From NCBI RefSeq assembly GCF_036116635.1, contig NZ_CP107995.1, positions 5,580,001 through 5,644,000 on the forward strand: a DNA stretch of 64,000 bases, given 5' to 3'. The DNA comes from Amycolatopsis sp. NBC_00345. Its GTDB lineage: Bacteria; Actinomycetota; Actinomycetes; Mycobacteriales; Pseudonocardiaceae. Both the position numbers and the translations under genes were made by a program. This document shows positions 25,417 to 32,678 of this stretch, one piece after another. Each line of letters begins with the position of its first letter. The stretch's first letter is position 1. The notes below the pieces were generated by a model. That model was given only the letters and a program-made list of their open reading frames with translations. It did not search any database and had not been told where the DNA came from.

Positions 25417-26725
25417 GTCCGGTCCCCTCGGTCATGCCCGCCAGGCGCGCCCGGCGGGCCGTGGGTTCTGCGGTGCCGTCGCCCAGTTTCAGCGCGCCGA
25501 GGAACCAGTCCTCGAGCAGCCCCATCCGCCGGACGCTCTCCGCGCGGGTGGGCGCGGCGATCACGAAGGTCACCAGGAAGTCGGCCGCGTAGGCGGCCGC
25601 CTCGAGCACCTGGCCCTCCCGGATGAACAGGTTCTGCTTGAGCACCCAGTCGAACGGCGGCTCGCCGGGCAGCGCCAGCACGGTGCCCGGCCGCTTGAGC
25701 AGGGCGAGCTGGCCGGTCAGCGTGGCCGGGGTGAGCCGCGGCGCGCCGGGGGTGAACGGCAGCGGGAGCCCGATCTGGGCGCGGATCCAGGCCTCGGTGG
25801 GGTCGAGGCCGAATAGCGCGCGCTGGATGTCGCGCTGCGCGGCGCCACCGGTGCGGCAGGCGATCTCGCCGAGCACCAGCCGGTCGTCGGGGGTGTGGAA
25901 GATCTCCGCGTGGAAGGCGAAGTCGCGCGGCGCGGGCAGCGCGGCGATCGAGCGGTCGGCGACGTCGAGCAGCCGGGGTGTCAGCGGGTCGCCGGCGTCG
26001 AGGGTGACGTCGTAGCGGCCCTTGAGGTCGCCCTGGAAGACCGCCAGCGCGTAGAGGTACTGCGACGGCCAGGCGTAGACGACCCGGCCGTCGATCACCA
26101 GACCGTCCACATGGCACATCGTGTCCGAGATGTAGTTCTCCACCATGAGGTTGCTGCGCCCGGTGCCGTGCAGGTCGCCGTCGTCGGCCAGGAAGCCGTC
26201 GAGCGCCTCCTGGGTCCGCAGGATCCGCACGCCGAACGACCCGGCCCCGTCGCGCGGCTTCACCACCACCGGGAAGCCGTGATTCTGGGCGAAGGTGATC
26301 AGGTCGAGCGCGCACTCCAGCACCTGGTACTCGGCCACCTCGACCCCGGCCGCGCGCACGGTGTCCTTCATCAATGGCTTGTCGCGGAAGGGAAACACGC
26401 TGTCGAAGCGCTGGCCGGGCAGGTCGAGAATCTCGCGTAGCCGGGCGGCCCGCTCCAGGTCCTGTTCCTGGGGCGCGATCACGTACCGCACGCCGTGTTC
26501 CCGGGCCAGCTGCAGCGCCCTGGCCTCGACACCGCCGCCCGCCTGGTAATCGCTGACGGCCTCCACGTGCGTGTAGCCGCTCTCCGGTCCGGGGAGCTCC
26601 TCGCCGAGCAGCTCGAGGTGCTCGCGGGAGGCCAGCAGGATCAGGCCGCCGTCGTAGTCGGAAAGCCAGCGGTCATACGGAGCGTCGCGCAGCGAGCCGC
26701 GCAGGTGCAGGATGAGCACGGTCAT
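25406..26725 (-). CDS. ATP-grasp ligase (complete)
   Basis: 439 residues. Pre-ATP-grasp domain (MTVLILHLRGS), then ATP-grasp core with HGFPVVVKPRDGAGSFGV (ATP-binding Lys and Gly loop), a MVENYISDTMCHVDG hinge, and metal-binding HAEIFHTPDDRLVLGEIACRTGG. ATP-grasp ligases of this kind join a carboxylate to an amine through an acyl phosphate, as in BacD, DdaF or PGM1. It shares its N-terminal sequence style with the half-length protein just upstream (26722-27519), with which its start overlaps by four bases. Confidence 0.9.
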   Translation of the reverse strand: MTVLILHLRGSLRDAPYDRWLSDYDGGLILLASREHLELLGEELPGPESGYTHVEAVSDYQAGGGVEARALQLAREHGVRYVIAPQEQDLERAARLREILDLPGQRFDSVFPFRDKPLMKDTVRAAGVEVAEYQVLECALDLITFAQNHGFPVVVKPRDGAGSFGVRILRTQEALDGFLADDGDLHGTGRSNLMVENYISDTMCHVDGLVIDGRVVYAWPSQYLYALAVFQGDLKGRYDVTLDAGDPLTPRLLDVADRSIAALPAPRDFAFHAEIFHTPDDRLVLGEIACRTGGAAQRDIQRALFGLDPTEAWIRAQIGLPLPFTPGAPRLTPATLTGQLALLKRPGTVLALPGEPPFDWVLKQNLFIREGQVLEAAAYAADFLVTFVIAAPTRAESVRRMGLLEDWFLGALKLGDGTAEPTARRARLAGMTEGTGHAR

Positions 26726-27519
26726 CCGGTCGCCTCCTGGTCCTCGGTGGGCAGTCCGGCCTGGCCGCGGGCGGCGGCCCGGGCCCCGTCGCGGGCCCAG
26801 GTGTCCACCGCGTCGACCAGCACCCCGTCATCGGAGCCGGCGACCTCGGCCACCGGCGGGCCGCCCGGCTCGGTGAGCGCGGCGAACGCGGCTCGCACGG
26901 CGGAGGCCGCGGCCGGCGCGGCGGTGGCCACGTCGGCCAGGGTGTAGCGCACGGTCTGGGCCGGCGCGCCCGCCTCGGCCAGCAGGTCGGGGGCGTAGCG
27001 CAAGTCCGGGGAAAACGCGGCGGCGGTGAACGCGGCGATCTCCGCCTCGCTGCCGAGCCGGGCGACCGTCGGCCAGCCCTCGGCCCGGCGGGACCGCACG
27101 CGCAGCGGGTAGCCCCAGCGGTGGGCGTACCAGAACAGGTCGGCGGCCCGGTCGACCGGGCCGCAGGCGACGGTGGGCACGCCCGCCCGGGACAGCAGCC
27201 CGCGCTGGGTGAGCAGGTCGACGCAGGCGATGGCGGCCGCGCGCCCCGGCCCCGGGAGCCCGAGGTGGTCGCGCAGGGCACCGGCGCGGACGGCGTCGGC
27301 GGGCGAGAGCGCGACGACGGCGGTGACCGGGAGGGTCAGCGCGGCCTGCTCCACCGTGCCCGCGGTGGCGTAGTCGGGGAACGTCCGTACCTCGGCGAAC
27401 CCGTCGGCGCCCGGTTCGGCGCGGCCGGTGAACAGCACCAGGTCGTCTTCGGCGTCCCACAGCCAGTCCCGGTAGGGCGGCAGCGCGCCGGTGGACCGGT
27501 CCAGGATGAGCGTGGTCAC
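26722..27519 (-). CDS. Half-length ATP-grasp relative, probably non-catalytic
   Basis: 265 residues, GTG start overlapping the previous stop (GTGA). The N-terminus (MTTLILDRSTGALPPYRDWL) aligns with that of the following complete ATP-grasp protein, and RWGYPLRVRSRRAEGW sits where the VKPRDGAGSFG loop would be, with the ATP-binding Lys and Gly residues missing. The C-terminal metal-binding Glu/Asn region is absent. The protein is Ala-rich at the end. It may be a regulatory or carrier partner of the complete ligase, or a decaying duplicate kept in frame. Confidence 0.7.
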   Translation of the reverse strand: MTTLILDRSTGALPPYRDWLWDAEDDLVLFTGRAEPGADGFAEVRTFPDYATAGTVEQAALTLPVTAVVALSPADAVRAGALRDHLGLPGPGRAAAIACVDLLTQRGLLSRAGVPTVACGPVDRAADLFWYAHRWGYPLRVRSRRAEGWPTVARLGSEAEIAAFTAAAFSPDLRYAPDLLAEAGAPAQTVRYTLADVATAAPAAASAVRAAFAALTEPGGPPVAEVAGSDDGVLVDAVDTWARDGARAAARGQAGLPTEDQEATG

Positions 27520-28763
27520 GACCGCTCCTCGATGGTGACGGCCACCGCGTCGGCGATCAGCTCGGCGCACCGGCGGGCGGCGGCGTAGGAGTCCACACCG
27601 GACACCGCGACCAGCCCGAGCCGGTCGAAGTCGTCGCGCAGCGGACCGACCCGGTCGCCCACCTTGACGTAGGTCTCGGCGGCGATGACGTCCGGGCGGG
27701 CACGCAGTTCGTCCACACCGGACAGTCCGGTGACCACGCCGGCCGGGCCGTGCAGGAAGCGCACCGCGGCGCCGCCGGACGGGACCGGCCGCTCGGTGAG
27801 CTCCGGCACCAGCCCGAACGGCCAGCCCAGCGCGTAGGAGACCAGATCGACGCCGTACGCGGACTCGACCAGGTCCATGATCCGGTCACCGCCGCCGCGG
27901 TTGTGCCCCTCGATGACCACCGGGCCGTCCGGGCCGAGCCGGATCTCGGTGTGGCTCGGCCCGTCGCGCAGGCCGATCACGTCGAGGAAGTCGGTGGTGA
28001 CCGCGACGATCTCGGCCTCCACGTCGGCGTCCACCCTGGCGGGCACGGTGTGGCCGAGTTCGGCGAAGTGGTCGGGCTCGATGTCCTTCTCGGTCACCGC
28101 GACCACCACGTGCCGGCCCGCGAAGCTGAACGACTCGACGCTGAACTCCGGGCCGTCGACGAACTGCTCCATGATGAACCCGTCGATGGTGAACAGCGCG
28201 GCGGGGCCGCGGTCGAGACCGCTCACCCGGGTCGCGGCGATCCAGGCCCACAGTTCCGCGGCGTCCTCGGGGCCGTCCACCCGCCGGACGCCGAAGCCGC
28301 CCGCGGTGTCGGTGGGCTTGACGATGAACGGGTACCCGTGGCCGGCGCCGAAGGTCCGCAGGCTCTCCTCATCGCGCACCAGGTCGAACCCGGTGGTGAA
28401 CTTGAAACCGTTGGCCCGCAGGTGTTCGCGCATGGCGGCCTTGTCCAGCAGCAGGTGGCTCACCGCGTAGCCGGTGCCGCCGAGTCCGTAGGCGTCGTTG
28501 ACCCGGCCCGCGGCCTCCAGGCCCGGGTCGGTCAGCGACAGCGCGGCGGCGAAGCCCCAGCGCTCGCGGGCGAACGCGGCCAGCGGTCCGGTGACGGACC
28601 AGTCGGTGTACTCGACCAGGAACAGCACGTCGGCCAGCCGCGCCTGCTCCGGTTCGAACTTGCTCTTGTGCTGCACCAGGACCACGTCCAGGCCCAGCGC
28701 CTTGGCCTTGCGCACGGCCTCGGTCGGGTGCCCGATGAGCAGCAGGGTGCGGTTCGGGTTCAC
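27516..28763 (-). CDS. ATP-grasp ligase (complete, carbamoyl-phosphate-synthase-like subgroup)
   Basis: 415 residues. GTG 28763 is chosen because GAGGAG lies 6 bases before it. Order: N-terminal Rossmann-like part (RTLLLIGHPTEAVRKAKALG), GYPFIVKPTDTAGGFGVRRV with the ATP-binding Lys, FIMEQFVDGPEFSVESF hinge, and HTEIRLGPDGPVVIEGHNRGGG with the Mg-binding Glu/Asn. This matches the amino-acid ligase/BacD-like group. The C-terminal 100 residues form the usual lid and last subdomain. It is the first ligase of the operon, 91 bases downstream of the PIG-L gene. Confidence 0.9.
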   Translation of the reverse strand: MNPNRTLLLIGHPTEAVRKAKALGLDVVLVQHKSKFEPEQARLADVLFLVEYTDWSVTGPLAAFARERWGFAAALSLTDPGLEAAGRVNDAYGLGGTGYAVSHLLLDKAAMREHLRANGFKFTTGFDLVRDEESLRTFGAGHGYPFIVKPTDTAGGFGVRRVDGPEDAAELWAWIAATRVSGLDRGPAALFTIDGFIMEQFVDGPEFSVESFSFAGRHVVVAVTEKDIEPDHFAELGHTVPARVDADVEAEIVAVTTDFLDVIGLRDGPSHTEIRLGPDGPVVIEGHNRGGGDRIMDLVESAYGVDLVSYALGWPFGLVPELTERPVPSGGAAVRFLHGPAGVVTGLSGVDELRARPDVIAAETYVKVGDRVGPLRDDFDRLGLVAVSGVDSYAAARRCAELIADAVAVTIEERS

Positions 28764-28854
28764 AATCGGCTCCTCGCGGTCGATGGCACGGACTCCACGG
28801 TGCCGGAGCGCGGTCCACCCGTCGTGGGCCACCGATCCCGGCCGGGCTGGGATT

Positions 28855-29670
28855 TCAGCCCGCGGGCAGGCCGGCCAGCAGGTCGGTCTCGGTGATCCCC
28901 GGCCCCTGGCCCGCGCGGACGTACCACTCGGTGCCGAAGGCGAAGCGGAACACCTCGTCCGGCATGGCCAGGAAGACCGAGCGCTCGCCGATCTGGCTGG
29001 CGTGCGCGCGCAGGGCGCGGCGCTTCTGGCCGGTGTACTCGCGGACGTCGACCGCCGCGGTGATCTCCGCCTCCGGCTTGCCGAAGGCCTCGTCGTCGCG
29101 GGTCTCGCCGCCGGCGCGGCCGGGCACCTCGGCGCCCGCGGCGGCGCGGGCGGCGAAAGCCTTGCGCCCCTTGCGCATCCGGTCCCGGTTGACGGTCTGC
29201 TGGTAGACCCGCGCGGTCCCGGCGAGCTCGGCGGCGCGCAGGCCCACCCGGTGGACCTGAACGTGGTCGGGGTGCCCGTAGCCGCCGTGGTCGTCGTAGA
29301 CGGTCAGCACCTCGGCCGACTCCTCGCGCAGGAGCACCGCCAGCCGCTCGGCCGCCTCGTCGACCGGGGCGGCGGCGAACGCGCGGGGGTGTGTGTTGGC
29401 GGGGTCGCCCGCCATGCCGGAATCGCGGTAGCCCAGGAACTCCACGCGGTGCACCCCGAGGACGCGCGCGGCCGCCTCGGTCTCGGCGACCCGGCGCCGC
29501 CACAGCGGCTCGCCCTCGGCCAGCACGCCGGGCACGGCCTCGCCCAGTTCACCGCGGGTGGCCACGACGAGCACGACCCGGTGGCCCTCGGCCGCGGCCC
29601 GGGCCAGCGTGCCGCCACAGCCGATGCTCTCGTCGTCGGGGTGGGCGTGGAAGGACAGCAGGGTGGCCAC
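28855..29670 (-). CDS. PIG-L deacetylase, mycothiol conjugate amidase (Mca)-like
   Basis: 271 residues, GTG start. Zinc-site motif AHPDDE at residues 9-14 and the second ligand block YDDHGGYGHPDHVQVHRVG, which closely follows Mca and MshB. The middle part (YQQTVNRDRMRKGRKAF) and C-terminal block (RALRAHASQI, then FRFAFGTEWYVR) are also Mca-like. Mca cleaves mycothiol S-conjugates to mercapturates; relatives in antibiotic clusters (LmbE) do this on intermediates. The other possibility is N-deacetylation of a glucosamine-type sugar. Its place in an operon with a CysK-like enzyme suggests sulfur or cysteine chemistry. Confidence 0.88.
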   Translation of the reverse strand: MATLLSFHAHPDDESIGCGGTLARAAAEGHRVVLVVATRGELGEAVPGVLAEGEPLWRRRVAETEAAARVLGVHRVEFLGYRDSGMAGDPANTHPRAFAAAPVDEAAERLAVLLREESAEVLTVYDDHGGYGHPDHVQVHRVGLRAAELAGTARVYQQTVNRDRMRKGRKAFAARAAAGAEVPGRAGGETRDDEAFGKPEAEITAAVDVREYTGQKRRALRAHASQIGERSVFLAMPDEVFRFAFGTEWYVRAGQGPGITETDLLAGLPAG

Positions 29671-29673
29671 GGC

Positions 29674-30258
29674 TCAGCCCGCCTGCACCGAGCCCAGGCC
29701 CGCCACCTCGTCGAGCGGGTCGCGCCGGCCGCGGCTGAGATCGGACACCGTGCCCTCGCCCGCCGAGCCCTGGGCGGCGAGCAGGTAGCCGCGGCGCCAG
29801 ACCGTGCAGATGGCCAGCCCGAGCGGCCGGATCCGCCGGCGCAGCCGCATGATCTGCAGGTCGAGCGCGTTGCGCTGCTCGGCGTTGCCGGGCAGGCAGT
29901 CCTGCAGCACCTCGCGCGGGACCAGCACGCCGAAGTCCTGGGCCAGCCGGGCCAGCACGCCGGTGCCGACCGGGGAGATCGCCACCGCGCGGCCGCCGTA
30001 GCGCAGCACCCCGCCCGCCTCGACGTGCGGGACGGCGTGCACGTCGGCCCGGGCGCGCAGCGCGGCGATCCGGGCCACCAGGTCGGCCTTGCTGACCGGC
30101 GGGCGGACCCAGTCCTCCTTGACGTCGGCGGTGATCGGGGGCTCGGCCTTGCCCTCCAGCACGAGCAGGCGCAGCGCGCCCTCCTCGCGGTACCGGTCGA
30201 GCACGCTCGCCTCGGCCGGCCAGCGCACCAGCTTCACGTCCTCCACTTGCACCGACAC
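29674..30258 (-). CDS. Winged-helix DNA-binding protein (OmpR/PhoB-type C-terminal domain, no receiver)
   Basis: 194 residues from GTG 30258, chosen for a GGGAG 10-12 bases upstream; an ATG at 30312 would add 18 residues of poor quality. The N-terminal half is a small domain of unknown kind. Residues about 85-160 are a winged helix: VLVPREVLQDCLPG, then NALDLQIMRLRRRIRPLGL with CTVWRRGYLL, as in OmpR-type effectors, but no receiver or Asp is present. Probably the local regulator of the operon, three bases upstream of the PIG-L gene. Confidence 0.75.
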   Translation of the reverse strand: MSVQVEDVKLVRWPAEASVLDRYREEGALRLLVLEGKAEPPITADVKEDWVRPPVSKADLVARIAALRARADVHAVPHVEAGGVLRYGGRAVAISPVGTGVLARLAQDFGVLVPREVLQDCLPGNAEQRNALDLQIMRLRRRIRPLGLAICTVWRRGYLLAAQGSAGEGTVSDLSRGRRDPLDEVAGLGSVQAG

Positions 30259-30311
30259 CCTCGACCACTCCCTCGCTCCGGACGGTCCCGTATCACGATT
30301 CACTGTACTCA

Positions 30312-30368
30312 ATCATTCCATGGCCGCATCATTCATCCGTAGGAATCTTTTTTGCCCGCTATCATTCA
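30312..30368. promoter_or_regulatory. Divergent promoter with three ATCATTC repeats
   Basis: ATCATTCC at 30312, ATCATTCA at 30328 and ATCATTCA at 30361 lie in the AT-rich patch between the winged-helix gene and the marR gene. TATCAT at 30360-30365 fits a -10 box, six bases before ATG 30372, so the marR transcript is probably leaderless. The repeats could bind the MarR or the winged-helix protein. Confidence 0.5.
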
Positions 30369-30371
30369 CCG

Positions 30372-30920
30372 ATGGTGACTTCGGGTTACCATCAGCACGT
30401 GGTAGAGAAGACGACCGAGGTCCCGGCGACGCCCGGCACCGCGCGCCCCCACCAGCGCGGCGGTGCCACCTTCCTGCTCACCCAGCTGGGCACGCACGCG
30501 GCGGACCGGTTCGCCGCCCGCACCGCGGAGCTGGGCGTGAGCCCGCCGCAGATCGGGCTGCTCTGGTGGCTGCGGCAGTCCCCCGGGCAGAGCCAGCAGG
30601 CGCTGGCCCGGCAGTTCAACATCCAGCCCAGCCGGGTGGTCACCTTCGTCGACGAGCTGGAAGAGCAGGGGCTGGCCGTGCGCGGCAAGGACCCGTACGA
30701 CCGGCGGGTGCGCACCGTCTCGCTCACCGAGCGCGGCGAGCGGACGATCGACGCGGTCGGGCGGGCGATGGGCGAGCACGAGGACGAGATCACCGCGCCG
30801 CTCTCCGCCGACGAGCGGCAGGTGCTGGTCGAACTGCTGGGCCGGCTCGCCGAGCACGCCGAGCTCGGCTCCGGCGTGCACCCCGGCTACCGCAACCTCT
30901 CCCCCAAGCACGGCCGCTGA
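30372..30920 (+). CDS. MarR-family regulator
   Basis: 182 residues from ATG 30372; GTG 30399 is an alternative. Winged HTH: QIGLLWWLRQSPGQSQQALARQFN, then PSRVVTFVDELEEQGLAVRGKDPYDRRVRTVSLTERG, the DxRxxxxxLT wing of MarR. It is convergent with the 14-TM exporter (three bases between stops), so it may regulate it or the divergent ATP-grasp operon. Ligand unknown. Confidence 0.9.
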   Translation: MVTSGYHQHVVEKTTEVPATPGTARPHQRGGATFLLTQLGTHAADRFAARTAELGVSPPQIGLLWWLRQSPGQSQQALARQFNIQPSRVVTFVDELEEQGLAVRGKDPYDRRVRTVSLTERGERTIDAVGRAMGEHEDEITAPLSADERQVLVELLGRLAEHAELGSGVHPGYRNLSPKHGR

Positions 30921-30923
30921 CCC

Positions 30924-32468
30924 TCAGCGCGGCGAGTCGCGCAGCGGCTTGGCGTTGGTCGCGCCCGCCTCGCTACCCGCTTTCGCCGCGGCCTCGCCGT
31001 CCGGCTTCCCGCCCGGTCCGCCGGGGCGCTGGGCCCGGCCCGCGCGCAGCAGCGCGAGCGCGGGCAGCACGGCCAGCGCGGCGGCGGCCAGCGGCAGCCA
31101 GAACGTCTCGGCGAACGCCGTCGCCAGACCGGGCCGGGCCGACGGCGCCGGCTGGCGGCCCAGCACCTCACCACCGCCGGGCACCAGCGCGGCCGCGCGG
31201 GACTGCAGGAACACCGCGAACAGCGCGGTGCCGAGCAGGCCGCCGATCCGCTGCACGATGTTGAGCACCGCCGTGGCGCCCGCCATCGCCTCGCGGCGCA
31301 GCGTGCGGTAAGCCGAGGACATCGCCGGGGTGATCGTCAGGCCGACGCCGAGCCCGACCACGAACAGCGCGGCCGACAGCACCACGTAGTCGGAGTCGAG
31401 GTCGTCGCGCACGAAGGCCAGGTAGCCGACCGCCATCAGGACCGCGCCGACCAGCACCGAGATGCCCGCCTTGCCCCGGTCGACCAGCCGGCCGCCGAGC
31501 TGCATCGACAACGCGGCGCCCACGCCCTGTGGCGCGGTCAGCAGGCCGGCCACGAGCGCGGGTTCACCGCGCAGGGTCTGGTAGTACAGCGGGAGCACGA
31601 ACATCGCGCCGATCATCGACGCGCCGGAGAGGACGTTGACCAGGTTCGCGGCGGTGAACGAGCCGTCGGTGAACAGCTTGAGGTCCAGCAGCGGCGCCTC
31701 GGCTCGCAGGGCGTGCGCGATGAACGCCAGCAGCAGCACCGCGCCGAGGGCGAGCGCGATCGGCACCGTGACCGGCGTCGGCCCTGGCGAGACCATTGTG
31801 GACAGTCCGTAGACCAGCAGCGCCAGGCTGGGCGAGAGCAGCGCGAGACCCAGCAGGTCGACCTTGCGGCCGGCGCGGCCGGGGGTGTGCTCGATGAGCT
31901 TCATCGACAGCGGCAGCGCGATCAGCCCGATCGGGACGTTGATGAAGAAGATCCACCGCCAGGAGAACGAGTCGATCAGCGCGCCGCCGACCACCGGGCC
32001 CAGGATCGGGCCGAGCAGCAGCGGGATGCCGACCAGGCTCATCACCCGGCCGATCCGCTCGCGCCCGGCTGTGCTCGCCAGCAGCGCCTGCCCCGCGGGC
32101 AGCACCATGCCGCCGCCGAGCCCCTGCAGGACCCGGAACACGATCAGGCTCTCCACCGACCAGGACAGCCCGCAGAGCACCGAGCCGACCAGGAACAGCA
32201 CCAGCGAGAACAGCCACAGCCGCTTCCCGCCGAAGCGCTCGGCGGCCCAGCCGGTCAGCGGGATCACCGCGGCGAGCGCGAGCAGGTAGGCGCTGGAGAC
32301 CCACTGGATCGTCGACAGCGGCGCGTTGAACTGCTCGCCGAGCGCCCGGATGGCGACGCTGACGATCGTGGTGTCGAGCACCGTCATGATCGCGCCGAGG
32401 GCGACCACGCCCGCCACCACGAGCACATGGCGCTCCAGTGGCGGTGGCGCGGCCCGGTTGTCAGACAT
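30924..32468 (-). CDS. MFS multidrug exporter, 14-TM (DHA2, EmrB/QacA type)
   Basis: 514 residues. About 14 hydrophobic segments with the DHA2 signatures: VLDTTIVSVAIRALGEQF in TM1 and the antiporter loop VLQGLGGGMVLPAGQALLA in TM5. The charged C-terminal tail of about 45 residues is Lys/Glu/Ala rich. It is divergent from the LAL regulator gene (210 bases), whose product may control it. It probably exports the polyketide or the ATP-grasp product. Confidence 0.92.
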   Translation of the reverse strand: MSDNRAAPPPLERHVLVVAGVVALGAIMTVLDTTIVSVAIRALGEQFNAPLSTIQWVSSAYLLALAAVIPLTGWAAERFGGKRLWLFSLVLFLVGSVLCGLSWSVESLIVFRVLQGLGGGMVLPAGQALLASTAGRERIGRVMSLVGIPLLLGPILGPVVGGALIDSFSWRWIFFINVPIGLIALPLSMKLIEHTPGRAGRKVDLLGLALLSPSLALLVYGLSTMVSPGPTPVTVPIALALGAVLLLAFIAHALRAEAPLLDLKLFTDGSFTAANLVNVLSGASMIGAMFVLPLYYQTLRGEPALVAGLLTAPQGVGAALSMQLGGRLVDRGKAGISVLVGAVLMAVGYLAFVRDDLDSDYVVLSAALFVVGLGVGLTITPAMSSAYRTLRREAMAGATAVLNIVQRIGGLLGTALFAVFLQSRAAALVPGGGEVLGRQPAPSARPGLATAFAETFWLPLAAAALAVLPALALLRAGRAQRPGGPGGKPDGEAAAKAGSEAGATNAKPLRDSPR

Positions 32469-32678
32469 GGGGAACCTTCTCTCCGGTGACGGCGGACGCG
32501 ACGCGGACGGCGCCTGGGGGTGTGCACAGCCCGCGACAGCCGCCGCCGACTGGGGGGACGGACGGCGGGAACGGGCCGGGTGGAACGCAGTCCGCGTCGC
32601 TGGACTGACGCTACGCAGCGCGATCGCCGGTGCGCACCACGCACATCGCCAGTCCCGCGACCGGTAGACTCGACAGTC

